Shown: in pieces, positions 39,348 to 48,416 of the stretch
How positions within the stretch are numbered: the first letter of the stretch is position 1
Layout: each line of letters starts with the position of its first letter
From: Nitrosomonas sp. HPC101
GTDB taxonomy: Bacteria; Pseudomonadota; Gammaproteobacteria; Burkholderiales; Nitrosomonadaceae
Direction of reading: 5' to 3'
Length of the DNA stretch: 64,000 bases
Assembly: GCF_009833125.1 (NCBI RefSeq)
Contig: NZ_QRCC01000008.1
Span: 186,001 to 250,000 of the forward strand
Translations under genes and position numbers: made by a program
The notes under the pieces: model-generated
What the model saw: only the letters and a program-made list of their open reading frames with translations
Told to the model about the DNA's origin: nothing
The model's database searches: none

Positions 39348-39872
39348 ATGATTTCAACAGTTTATGCCATCACACTTGTGGGTATTGGCTTGGTCATCGC
39401 GGTCTTTTATTTTGTGATTACCAATTCCAAGGAAGCCGATCCGGATTACCCATCAATCACAAAAAAATGGTACGGCGTACGCAGAAAATGGTTTCTTTTC
39501 CTGCTTGTATTAGGAATTGTCGTCTCTGTGCTTTCGACAAATCCATTTCCAGTACCTGATCAGAAAAAAGAATACTCGGGTGGTGACTATCAAAATGTCG
39601 TTGTGGATAGCCATCAGTGGTATTGGATAATGACACCTTCGACCGTAAAGGCAGGTCAACCGGTTGAGTTTCAAGTGTCTTCTGCTGATGTCAACCATGG
39701 TTTTGGTATCTATGATGAAAAACTGACACTGGTTGCCCAGACTCAGGCAATGCCGGGCTACACCAATAAGCTTATTCATACATTTGATAAACCTGGGAAA
39801 TACAAAATCCTTTGTCTGGAATATTGTGGCCTGGCTCATCACGTCATGATTAGCGAACTGACAGTTGAATAA
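39348..39872 (+). CDS. norS: sNOR nitric oxide reductase, CuA subunit
   Basis: The electron-entry subunit of the heme-copper NO reductase described in N. europaea as NorSY. It has two N-terminal membrane helices (about 3-24 and 45-63) and a periplasmic cupredoxin domain. The CuA ligands are complete: H117 (VNHGFG), C156 and C160 with H164 and M167 (CLEYCGLAHHVM). At 174 residues it is shorter than oxidase subunit II, with no fused cytochrome c. RBS AAGGAAGGGGAAG precedes the ATG. It is the first gene of norS-norY-senC-orf1. Confidence 0.9.
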   Translation: MISTVYAITLVGIGLVIAVFYFVITNSKEADPDYPSITKKWYGVRRKWFLFLLVLGIVVSVLSTNPFPVPDQKKEYSGGDYQNVVVDSHQWYWIMTPSTVKAGQPVEFQVSSADVNHGFGIYDEKLTLVAQTQAMPGYTNKLIHTFDKPGKYKILCLEYCGLAHHVMISELTVE

Positions 39873-39915
39873 TTAGTGCAACATTAATACAGCCAAAAAC
39901 GCATTGGAGGACACA

Positions 39916-41394
39916 ATGAGTGCTACAGAAGCAAATGGAAAGATTGAGTATTCCGATACAGAAAATCGGAATGCACTGATCGCCGTCAAATCCCATTTAA
40001 TTGCGGGATTTTTGGTATTTTTATTGATGATGATTGCGGGTTTTACCATGCGTGCTGTGCAGGGTACCTGGCTGGAAATTGGTGCTGATCTGTTCTATCA
40101 GATCATGACAGTACATGGTGTAGGTGTCGTGGGTGCAGCAATGATCACATCAACCGGAGTACAATGGTACTTCCTGCGCCAGTATGTTCGTCTGAGCAAC
40201 GGTATTTTCTGGACAAACTTCTTGATTTTCTTGACAGGTGTCGTTCTGATACTTGGCTCCATTTTCGTTGGTAAATATGGTGGTGCATGGACGTTCCTCT
40301 TCCCGTTACCCGCCATTTCAATGGGAGCCTGGTCGAGTGGTGCAGCAGCACTGTTCCAAACTGGCGTGCTTATCATCGGAGTCGGTTTTCTTATCCTCTA
40401 CCTGGATTTTGGTCGCGCCATTCTGGCACGCTACGGCAGCCTGGCTCGTGCATTGGGACTTACCCAGCTTTTCGGTAAAGAGCCGGTAGATTACAAACAT
40501 CCGGCAGCAGTAGTTGCCAGCACAATGGTGCTGATCGTTAACTTTATGGGTATTGCCGCAGGGGCTGTTGTTCTGGTTATGGGATTGATCAATTTGTTCT
40601 ATCCTGAATTCAAACCAGATGCACTGTTGATGAAAAATCTGACCTATTTCTTCGGTCATGTTGTCATCAATGCCACTATTTATGCATCGGTCATCGCTGT
40701 TTATGAACTCCTGCCACGCTACACCGGCCGTCCATGGAAAACCAACAAACCATTTTATGCAGCATGGTTTGCAATTGTATTCATGGTAATGGGTGTTTAT
40801 CCACATCACCTCATGATGGACTTCGCTATGCCGAACTGGGCACTCATAGTCGGACAAGTGCTTTCTTTTGGTAGTGGTATTCCAGTGATGGTGGTTACCG
40901 GCTACGGTGCTCTGATGATCGTATACCGCTCAGGTATCAAATGGACCACATCGGCCAAGCTGCTGTTCTTATCCATGTTTGGCTGGTGGGCTGGTGTAAT
41001 CCCTGCGATTCTGGATGCAATGGTTACAGTTAACCGTACGTTCCACAATACCATGTGGGTACCTGGCCATTTCCACTTCTACCTGTTGCTGGGATTACTG
41101 CCGATGCTCATCGGCTTCGCCTACTTTTTGGCAGGTGAAGGTGACAACAAAGAGAAAACCAAGGCAACTGACAGCCTTGGATTCTATGCATACCTGATCG
41201 GTGCATTCATGACATCCATGGTCTTCCTTGCCAGCGGTGCAAGCAGTGTTCCCCGTCGCTGGGCAACACACTTCCCTGAATGGGTAGGTTTTGCACAAGT
41301 AGGTACAATTGCTGCATCACTGGTAGTCATAGGAATGTTGTTGTTTCTTATCCGCGCACTGGTTAGTCTGCCAGGCGCCAGTAATCCTCGCTAA
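39916..41394 (+). CDS. norY: sNOR nitric oxide reductase, heme-copper catalytic subunit
   Basis: A 492-residue membrane protein of the heme-copper oxidase superfamily with about 12-13 helices. The metal ligands are present: H67 and H387 for the low-spin heme, H385 for the high-spin heme, and H248, H297, H298 for CuB (FFGHVVIN, YPHHLMM, PGHFHFY). At the place of the Tyr that cross-links to the CuB His in A- and B-type oxidases (HPEVY) there is Asn252, as expected for an NO-reducing member. It reduces NO to N2O. The ATG at 39916 follows GGAGG. Confidence 0.9.
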   Translation: MSATEANGKIEYSDTENRNALIAVKSHLIAGFLVFLLMMIAGFTMRAVQGTWLEIGADLFYQIMTVHGVGVVGAAMITSTGVQWYFLRQYVRLSNGIFWTNFLIFLTGVVLILGSIFVGKYGGAWTFLFPLPAISMGAWSSGAAALFQTGVLIIGVGFLILYLDFGRAILARYGSLARALGLTQLFGKEPVDYKHPAAVVASTMVLIVNFMGIAAGAVVLVMGLINLFYPEFKPDALLMKNLTYFFGHVVINATIYASVIAVYELLPRYTGRPWKTNKPFYAAWFAIVFMVMGVYPHHLMMDFAMPNWALIVGQVLSFGSGIPVMVVTGYGALMIVYRSGIKWTTSAKLLFLSMFGWWAGVIPAILDAMVTVNRTFHNTMWVPGHFHFYLLLGLLPMLIGFAYFLAGEGDNKEKTKATDSLGFYAYLIGAFMTSMVFLASGASSVPRRWATHFPEWVGFAQVGTIAASLVVIGMLLFLIRALVSLPGASNPR

Positions 41395-41487
41395 ATCTGA
41401 ATTACCGGCAATTCCCACACACTACCAAGAGTTGCCGGTAACTTTAAAGGGCGATTAGTACAACCTCACTACACAGGAGGAAAAAGA

Positions 41488-42117
41488 ATGAGGACTTTCC
41501 TGGCAACGTTCTTCGTAGCAATTTCAGGAGTACTCATTCTTTGGCTAAGTACCGATGGGGGGCGCGCTTTTACAGCTGAAGAGGCGCGCCGCCTTGAAAT
41601 TCGTGAAAATCCCCGCCCTGTACCTGACTGGCAACTGCAGAATCAGGATGCAGAAACCTTCACTTTTCAAGACTGGCATGGATACTTCATCGTTGTAGAT
41701 TTCATCTACACAAGCTGCCCCGATGTATGTCTGATACTGAGCGGCAACCTCAAAAATCTGCAAAAGGACTTCGCTGCTGAGGAAAACTCGGACAAGTTGC
41801 GTTTTCTCAGTATCACCTTCGATCCAGAAAAAGATACACCCCAAAGACTGAAAGAACATTTAAGTCATTTTTCTGCTGATTTCAAAAACTGGGTAGCCGC
41901 CCGGCCAACCAGCTCATCCCAAAAAAAAGCTATCCTTGATTTCTTTAAGGTGATTGTCATCCCGGATGAATACGGTGGTTATACACACTCTGCCGGTTAT
42001 CACATCATCAGTCCGGATGGAAAACTGGTCGCCATTTTTGGAATGGAGCAGATGGATGAATTACGCGCCTACCTGAATCAGGCATTGGAGGGTCAGGATA
42101 ATGCGTCTGAAAATTAA
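41488..42117 (+). CDS. senC: SCO1/SenC copper chaperone for CuA assembly
   Basis: A 209-residue thioredoxin-fold protein anchored by an N-terminal helix. The copper-binding CxxxC (YTSCPDVCLILSG) and the distal His (GYTHSAGYHIIS region) are visible. It probably metallates the CuA site of NorS. The ATG follows AGGAGG, 93 bp after norY, and its end overlaps orf1 by 17 bases. Confidence 0.92.
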   Translation: MRTFLATFFVAISGVLILWLSTDGGRAFTAEEARRLEIRENPRPVPDWQLQNQDAETFTFQDWHGYFIVVDFIYTSCPDVCLILSGNLKNLQKDFAAEENSDKLRFLSITFDPEKDTPQRLKEHLSHFSADFKNWVAARPTSSSQKKAILDFFKVIVIPDEYGGYTHSAGYHIISPDGKLVAIFGMEQMDELRAYLNQALEGQDNASEN

Positions 42118-42670
42118 ACCCGAAAAGCTGCTTCTGGCAGCATTAATCATACTCGCTCTCCCTCCGATACAACACTTCCTGGAACAAAGCATGGTAACGC
42201 ACATGCTCGTTCAGCTTCCGGCGTTGACAGTCATTGGATGGATGCTTGGCAGAGCCCTGCCTGAAAACTGGAGCAACAAAATAGCTCCGTGGAACCGATG
42301 GGGAATAACAGGCATGACTTTCGTCGTTATTATCATGGCCTACTGGATGTTGCCGCGTGCGTTGGATGCTGCCGTATCTGAATGGCACATAGAGCTGGCA
42401 AAGTTCATCTCTGTCCCGGCGATGGGTATTGCACTGGGAATCAGCTGGCCTCAGCTCAACCCGATTGCACAAGGCGTCCTGAAGCTGGAATTCTGGGCTA
42501 CTTTCATGCGCCTGGGATGGCTTTATCTTGATCTGCCCGATCGTCTCTGCGCCAATTACCTGTTGAGTGATCAGCGTATCATGGGGCAGTTACTGCTGTT
42601 GATTGGAAGCGCCTGGGCAATTGCCTGGATGCTCCGGGTAATGTTTGGAATCAGAATTATCAATACCTGA
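42101..42670 (+). CDS. Membrane protein of the norSY-senC-orf1 cluster
   Basis: A 189-residue protein with five to six hydrophobic helices, known only as orf1 of this cluster in N. europaea. His (IQHFLE, MVTHMLV) and Met residues inside the helices resemble the heme/copper-related CtaG_Caa3 fold, so an assembly role is likely but not shown. The start lies inside senC. A strong terminator follows two bases after the stop. Confidence 0.8.
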   Translation: MRLKIKPEKLLLAALIILALPPIQHFLEQSMVTHMLVQLPALTVIGWMLGRALPENWSNKIAPWNRWGITGMTFVVIIMAYWMLPRALDAAVSEWHIELAKFISVPAMGIALGISWPQLNPIAQGVLKLEFWATFMRLGWLYLDLPDRLCANYLLSDQRIMGQLLLLIGSAWAIAWMLRVMFGIRIINT

Positions 42671-42672
42671 AA

Positions 42673-42707
42673 CTTGCGATAATCTGCCATCGGCAGATTA
42701 TCGCAAG
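42673..42707. terminator. Bidirectional terminator between norSY operon and FNT gene
   Basis: A perfect 16-bp stem (CTTGCGATAATCTGCC at 42673-42688 with 42692-42707) and a three-base loop lie exactly between the convergent orf1 and nirC-like genes. CTTGTCTT follows on the plus strand. Confidence 0.8.
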
Positions 42708-42722
42708 CTTGTCTTATGTCCT

Positions 42723-43640
42723 TTATGCCCTGTGTGTGCGATACCACAAGGTCGAATTGAATATCACTGCTCCCAGCATGTTGCCTATCGTGACGGGAAT
42801 CTGATTCCACAACCACCACTGAGAAATCGTCACATCTGCACCCGACAAAATTCCAATCGGGAAAACAAACATATTCACCACTGCATGCTCAAAACCCAGC
42901 GAAAAGAAGGTTGCAAGTGGCAGCCACATCAGCATAACCTTGCCCGGCACACTGCGCGATCCCTTGGCAAAGACCGGGGCAAGACTCACCAGCCAGTTAC
43001 ACAATATGCCCATGCCAATAGCAGCAACCCATCCATTTATGCCATATTCCGAATAAGAAGCCTTTTTTTCCGCAAGATGCGCCAGTGTAGTGAGAACTCC
43101 CGGAGGCTCGACTGCCCCTCCTTTGGTTAGAGAAAACCAGAGCAGGTAGGCAAAGAAAACACCACCGATCAGATTGGCTACAAACGTCCAGGACCAGTTG
43201 CGTACCACACTACTTAATCCAAATCTACCGGCGTAGAGTCCCATAGGCATCACGGAAAAACTACCTGTCGCCATTTCCAGGCCCAATATGGACAACATTA
43301 CGTAGCCTACCGGGAAAAGCAGGCCGGCTGCTGCCGTTGGCCAGCCTTGTGAAACCAGCAATGCACACAATGCCGTAGCATACGCTAGAAAAGGTGTGCA
43401 TAAAAAACCTCTAATCAAAATCTGCCCTACTTTGAATTTCTTCTTTTTTGTAGCGTCTTCGACAAGATCACTTCCCATTTGCGCAGGAGTGACACTATCA
43501 ATCACAGCAATGGGTTCACTACCAGAAAGTGCCGGAATTGCACCAACTGACGCACCACCAGCAGACATGGTTTCTGCAGTAATACTGGATTGGATAACCT
43601 TTTCGTTTGGAACGATGGAGGGTTGTTCAAATTCTTTCAT
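42723..43640 (-). CDS. nirC: Formate/nitrite transporter-family channel
   Basis: A 305-residue FNT protein with six membrane helices. Family signatures include the central channel His in GFEHAVVNMFVFP and the end motif IPVTIGNMLGAVIF. The cytoplasmic N-terminus is long, with about 85 residues before helix one, where most FNTs have 20-30. Nitrite is the likely substrate because the neighbours act on nitrogen oxides and the presumed host makes nitrite. The symbol is tentative. Confidence 0.85.
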   Translation of the reverse strand: MKEFEQPSIVPNEKVIQSSITAETMSAGGASVGAIPALSGSEPIAVIDSVTPAQMGSDLVEDATKKKKFKVGQILIRGFLCTPFLAYATALCALLVSQGWPTAAAGLLFPVGYVMLSILGLEMATGSFSVMPMGLYAGRFGLSSVVRNWSWTFVANLIGGVFFAYLLWFSLTKGGAVEPPGVLTTLAHLAEKKASYSEYGINGWVAAIGMGILCNWLVSLAPVFAKGSRSVPGKVMLMWLPLATFFSLGFEHAVVNMFVFPIGILSGADVTISQWWLWNQIPVTIGNMLGAVIFNSTLWYRTHRA

Positions 43641-43803
43641 ATTTATAAGCTGGATTAATTGAAGAAATTACATCGACCAAGCTGCATACTTCATGCACAG
43701 CGGCCGAGGATTCTGACATAACTCAGGACACCCAGCAATAAAATAGTTCTGCTTATTTAGCAGGTTATGATCATTTGTCAACGATATTCACCAGAGTATC
43801 GAT

Positions 43804-44811
43804 TCACGCATACCCTGTCGGATTATTCTTCTGCCAGCGCCAGTGATCCCGGCACATCGCAGTAAGATCGCGTTGTGCTTTCCACCCCAGCAGTTTCTCA
43901 GCGAGTGCAGGATTCGCGTAACAGGCCGCTACATCACCAGGCCGTCTGGGGGCAAGCTTATAAGCTACACGCTGGCTGCTGGCTTCTTCAAAAGCCCTGA
44001 CCACGTCCAGAACGCTGTAACCAATTCCTGTACCCAGATTGATTGCAGTACATTGCGGCACAGTCAGGTAATCCAGTGCACTAAGATGCCCCAGCGCAAG
44101 ATCCACAACATGAATGTAGTCCCGCACGCCGGTTCCATCATGTGTTGGATAATCGCTACCCCATACATTCAGATATTCACGCCGCCCCACTGCAGTTTGC
44201 GCTACAAAAGGCATCAGGTTATTGGGAATCCCCTGTGGATCTTCACCAATCAGACCGCTATCATGCGCTCCGACGGGATTGAAATAACGCAGAATAGCGA
44301 TGCGCAATCGCGGATCGGCCTGATATACATCGCGCAACATTTCCTCGATGATAAGTTTGCTGCGGCCATAAGGATTGGTAGCAGATAACGGGTGATCTTC
44401 CGTCAAAGGCAGATGCTGCGGTTCACCGTAAACGGTTGCCGAGGAACTGAAGACCAATGTATGTACATCACAATTTTGCATTGCTGCCAGCAACCGGTGA
44501 GTACCAATGACGTTGTTGTCGTAGTATTCGAGCGGTTTTTCGACCGATTCTCCGACTGCCTTGAGCCCGGCAAAATGGATCACAGCCTCGCACTCGTGGC
44601 TTTTCAAGGCCTCTTCAATCGCTGCCTGATCCCGTACATCACCCCTAACCACAGTGAGTTTCTTGCCGGTAATCTGCTCAATACGGCGTAACGCTTCCAG
44701 ATGGCTATTGCAAAAATTATCGAATACAACAACCTCATGTCCGGCTGCCAGCAGTTCGACACAAGTGTGCGAACCAATGTAGCCGGCTCCACCCGTAACA
44801 AAAATTTTCAT
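43804..44811 (-). CDS. galE: UDP-glucose 4-epimerase
   Basis: GalE interconverts UDP-glucose and UDP-galactose for surface glycans. The 335-residue protein has GGAGYIGSHTCVELL at the N-terminus, the catalytic YGRSKLIIEEM (Tyr-x3-Lys) and the standard length. It lies 114 bp downstream of rmlA on the same strand. Confidence 0.95.
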   Translation of the reverse strand: MKIFVTGGAGYIGSHTCVELLAAGHEVVVFDNFCNSHLEALRRIEQITGKKLTVVRGDVRDQAAIEEALKSHECEAVIHFAGLKAVGESVEKPLEYYDNNVIGTHRLLAAMQNCDVHTLVFSSSATVYGEPQHLPLTEDHPLSATNPYGRSKLIIEEMLRDVYQADPRLRIAILRYFNPVGAHDSGLIGEDPQGIPNNLMPFVAQTAVGRREYLNVWGSDYPTHDGTGVRDYIHVVDLALGHLSALDYLTVPQCTAINLGTGIGYSVLDVVRAFEEASSQRVAYKLAPRRPGDVAACYANPALAEKLLGWKAQRDLTAMCRDHWRWQKNNPTGYA

Positions 44812-44925
44812 ATCGGCACCTTATTCAATTTCCATATCGAGAGGTTAGGGAATCTCTACAAAACTATCTGCGTTGCCACTGCATATACAAAACATACCTG
44901 CACCAATTAATATTTCCCAATTTCA

Positions 44926-45810
44926 TCAGAACACATTGTCCCTGAGGATTTTCAGCAGGTACTGTCCATAACCATTTTTGGCCAATAGCCGGGCCAGCAC
45001 TTCCAGCTGGGCCGCATCTATCCAGCCTTGCCGGTAGGCAATTTCTTCCGGACAGGCAACTTTCAGACCCTGCCGGTTTTCCAGGGTGGCAATGAACTGA
45101 CTGGCATCGAGCAGGGTTGCATGCGTACCAGTATCCAGCCAGGCATAGCCGCGTCCCATGATTTCCACACTGAGATTGCTCTGTTCGAGATACACACGGT
45201 TGAGATCGGTGATTTCCAGTTCGCCGCGGGCGGATGGCTTGAGTGCTTTGGCATGATCAACGACCTGCGTATCGTAGAAATACAACCCGGTCACCGCGTA
45301 ATCAGATTTTGGTTGCGTGGGTTTTTCTTCCAGTGATAATACTTTGCCTTGGGTGTTGAACTCGACCACACCATAGCGTTCCGGATCATGCACATGGTAA
45401 GCGAATACGCTGGCCCCTTCGGTACGCTGCATGGCATGGGCCAGCAAACGCTGGAGATTATGACCATAGAAAATGTTATCCCCCAGCACCAGGGCAGAAG
45501 GATGGTGATCAATAAAATCCTCGCCAATCAGAAAAGCCTGCGCAAGGCCGTCAGGTGAAGGTTGCACAGCGTATTGCAGATTCAGTCCCCATTGTTCTCC
45601 GTCACCCAGCAGTTGCTGAAAACGAGGCGTATCCTGCGGGGTGCTAATAATGAGAATATCGCGTATCCCTGCCAGCATCAGGGTACTGAGTGGATAATAA
45701 ATCATGGGTTTATCGAATACCGGCAACAGCTGCTTGCTCAGTGCAAGCGTCGCTGGATGCAATCGTGTGCCGGAGCCGCCGGCAAGAATAATCCCCTTTC
45801 TATATGTCAT
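44926..45810 (-). CDS. rmlA: Glucose-1-phosphate thymidylyltransferase
   Basis: RmlA makes dTDP-glucose, the first step to dTDP-L-rhamnose. The 294-residue sequence begins [22 protein letters not shown] and includes DNIFYG and the EEKPTQPKS motif. rmlB, rmlC and rmlD are not in the window. Besides rhamnose for polysaccharide, the pathway feeds EarP (9.5 kb), which rhamnosylates EF-P. The 232 bp between this gene and garR hold divergent promoters. Confidence 0.95.
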   Translation of the reverse strand: MTYRKGIILAGGSGTRLHPATLALSKQLLPVFDKPMIYYPLSTLMLAGIRDILIISTPQDTPRFQQLLGDGEQWGLNLQYAVQPSPDGLAQAFLIGEDFIDHHPSALVLGDNIFYGHNLQRLLAHAMQRTEGASVFAYHVHDPERYGVVEFNTQGKVLSLEEKPTQPKSDYAVTGLYFYDTQVVDHAKALKPSARGELEITDLNRVYLEQSNLSVEIMGRGYAWLDTGTHATLLDASQFIATLENRQGLKVACPEEIAYRQGWIDAAQLEVLARLLAKNGYGQYLLKILRDNVF

Positions 45811-46042
45811 AGTAATTTTCTAGTGGCCAGCAGAAGAATGAAATTGAAAAACAAAACAGCATATAAATTCCTTCGGATAGGATCAATCTGCAAAATACGG
45901 GCTGTTATACTACAAGTCCCGCAGCCAGTCCTGCGGATGCAGACAATTCCGGATGTAACCAGCTGGCAGGCAGTTTACCCGTTTTGTCAGCATGGCTTAA
46001 CAGCAGATAACGACTCATTTTCTCGGTAATACTGTTCACAAC

Positions 46043-46963
46043 ATGAAAAATATCGGTTTCGTCGGTCTGGGTATCATGGGAAGACCCATGGCCAGCCATC
46101 TCATCCGGGGAGGATATCCGGTTTATCTCAACTCACGCAGTGGCGTACCTGCCGAGCTGACAGTACTGGGCGGATTGGCCTGCCCTACCCCCAAAGCCGT
46201 AGCTGAACAAGCGGACATCATCATTCTGATGTTGCCGGATACGCCTGATGTCGAGAAAGTGTTATTTACTGAAAATGGCGTAGTACAGGGCCTGCCTGCA
46301 AATCCAGCTCAATCGAAAATCATCATCGACATGAGCACAATTTCTCCGGCCAAAACCCGAGATTTCGCCGCATGTATCAGGCAGTCCGGTCACGAATATG
46401 CGGATGCACCGGTATCAGGCGGAGATATTGGCGCTCGCAATGCCACCCTCACGATCATGGTTGGGGCAACCGAACCGGTTTTTGCAGAAATTGAGCCGAT
46501 ACTGGCACTGATGGGTAAAACCATCACGCGCATCGGTGATCCGGGTACCGGCCAGGTTTGCAAAGCTGCCAACCAGATCATTGCCGCCCTGACACTTGAA
46601 GCCGTGGCTGAGGCACTGGTATTGGCTTCCAAAGCAGGGGCTGATCCGGACAAAGTCAGACAGGCGCTGCTGGGAGGGTTTGCCGCCTCGCGTATCCTGG
46701 AAGTGCATGGAGAGCGCATGATCAAACATGCCTTCACCCCCGGTTTCCGGGTCGATCTGCACCGGAAGGATCTTGGTATCGCACTGGATTACGCCACCGA
46801 GCTGGGTGTCAGTCTACCCGGCACGGCACTGGTTCAATCGTTCTATAACGCCAGCATTGCGCAAGGAGACGCGCAACAGGACAGTTCGGCCATCGTACGC
46901 ATTCTCGAACAGCTGGCCGGACATACGCTCGACACATCCACGGAATCTGCCCATGAACAGTAA
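46043..46963 (+). CDS. garR: 2-hydroxy-3-oxopropionate (tartronate semialdehyde) reductase
   Basis: It reduces tartronate semialdehyde to glycerate. The 306-residue beta-hydroxyacid dehydrogenase shows GLGIMGRPMASHL (dinucleotide site), DAPVSGGDIGA (substrate site) and GQVCKAANQI with the catalytic Lys. It overlaps glcD by 11 bases. In an autotroph this fits the glycerate route for recycling 2-phosphoglycolate from RuBisCO oxygenation; glyoxylate carboligase is not in the window. Confidence 0.92.
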   Translation: MKNIGFVGLGIMGRPMASHLIRGGYPVYLNSRSGVPAELTVLGGLACPTPKAVAEQADIIILMLPDTPDVEKVLFTENGVVQGLPANPAQSKIIIDMSTISPAKTRDFAACIRQSGHEYADAPVSGGDIGARNATLTIMVGATEPVFAEIEPILALMGKTITRIGDPGTGQVCKAANQIIAALTLEAVAEALVLASKAGADPDKVRQALLGGFAASRILEVHGERMIKHAFTPGFRVDLHRKDLGIALDYATELGVSLPGTALVQSFYNASIAQGDAQQDSSAIVRILEQLAGHTLDTSTESAHEQ

Positions 46964-48407
46964 TCAACTGATCGAATCCTTCCGCAAATTTCTGCCTGCG
47001 GAAGCCGTACTGCACGCGGCAGAAGATTTGAGACCATATGAATGCGATGCACTGTCTGCCTACCGGCAATTGCCGATGATCGCTGTGCTGCCGCGAACAG
47101 AGGCGGAAATTGCTGCCATCCTGCAAATCTGCCATACCGGACACATCCCGGTGGTAGCTCGCGGTTCCGGCACCGGCCTGTCCGGTGGCGCACTTCCTCA
47201 TGCCGAAGGTGTGCTGCTGCCGCTGGCGCGGTTGAACCGTATTCTGGAAATCGATCCGGCAGCCTGTACTGCGCGCGTACAGCCGGGCGTCCGTAATCTG
47301 GCCATCAGTGAAGCGGCTGCACATTATGGAATGTATTACGCGCCCGATCCGTCCTCTCAGATCGCCTGCAGTATCGGCGGAAATGTGGCAGAAAATTCAG
47401 GCGGCGTGCACTGTCTCAAATACGGGCTGACCGTCCATAATATTCTGCGGCTACGCGTGCTGACGATCGAGGGAGATCTGCTGGAAATCGGTGCAGATGC
47501 GCTTGACAGTCCTGGCTTCGACCTGCTCGCCCTGATGACGGGGAGTGAAGGCATGCTGGGTATCGTCACCGAAATTACGGTCAAACTGCTGCCCAAACCG
47601 GAAACAGTGAAACTGATCATGGCCACGTTTGACGATATCAAAAAAGCTGGAGAAGCCGTCGCCAGCATCATTCAGGCCGGTATCATTCCGGCCGGCATGG
47701 AGATGATGGACAAAATTACCATTCATGCCGTCGAAGATTTTGTGCATGCGGGTTACGATCTCGAAGGTGCAGCCATTCTGCTGTGTGAATCCGATGGCAT
47801 GGCAGCAGAAGTGGACGATGAAATCGAGCGGGTCTGCGCCATCCTGCAGGCAAGCGGAGCTACCCGGATCAGCCTTGCACAGGATGAAGCCGAACGGCAG
47901 CGCTTCTGGGCCGGACGCAAAGCAGCCTTCCCGGCAGCAGGCCGGGTTTCACCGGATTACTACTGCATGGACGGCACCATTCCACGCAAGCATTTGGCGC
48001 ATGTGCTGGAACAAATCGAACAACTTTCGGCAGAATACGGCCTGCGCTGCATGAATGTGTTTCATGCAGGAGACGGCAATTTGCATCCCCTGATTCTGTA
48101 CGATGCCAATCAGCCAGGTGAATTAGAAAAGGCGGAAGCATTTGGCGCGCGTATACTGGAAATCTGCATCGAAGCAGGCGGATCCCTGACAGGCGAACAT
48201 GGCGTGGGCATCGAAAAACTCAACCAGATGTGCCTGCAATTCAATGATGCCGAGCGCAGCCGGTTCCATGCCATCAAAGCAGCATTTGACCCGCAATTAT
48301 TACTCAATCCAGGCAAAGCGATTCCAGAATTACACCGTTGTGCCGAATTCGGCGCTATGCATGTACACCGGGGTGCTGAAAGATTCCCGGAAATACCCAG
48401 ATTCTAA
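46953..48407 (+). CDS. glcD: Glycolate oxidase FAD subunit GlcD
   Basis: A 484-residue FAD-linked subunit of the glycolate dehydrogenase GlcDEF, which oxidises glycolate to glyoxylate. The FAD-binding type 4 motif ARGSGTGLSGGALP and the C-terminal FAD-oxidase motif NVFHAGDGNLHPLI, plus GEHGVGIEK, are present. The ATG at 46953 lies inside the end of garR and gives the usual N-terminus; the longer open frame is rejected. glcE follows after nine bases. Confidence 0.95.
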   Translation: MNSNQLIESFRKFLPAEAVLHAAEDLRPYECDALSAYRQLPMIAVLPRTEAEIAAILQICHTGHIPVVARGSGTGLSGGALPHAEGVLLPLARLNRILEIDPAACTARVQPGVRNLAISEAAAHYGMYYAPDPSSQIACSIGGNVAENSGGVHCLKYGLTVHNILRLRVLTIEGDLLEIGADALDSPGFDLLALMTGSEGMLGIVTEITVKLLPKPETVKLIMATFDDIKKAGEAVASIIQAGIIPAGMEMMDKITIHAVEDFVHAGYDLEGAAILLCESDGMAAEVDDEIERVCAILQASGATRISLAQDEAERQRFWAGRKAAFPAAGRVSPDYYCMDGTIPRKHLAHVLEQIEQLSAEYGLRCMNVFHAGDGNLHPLILYDANQPGELEKAEAFGARILEICIEAGGSLTGEHGVGIEKLNQMCLQFNDAERSRFHAIKAAFDPQLLLNPGKAIPELHRCAEFGAMHVHRGAERFPEIPRF

Positions 48408-48416
48408 TTTTTAGCC

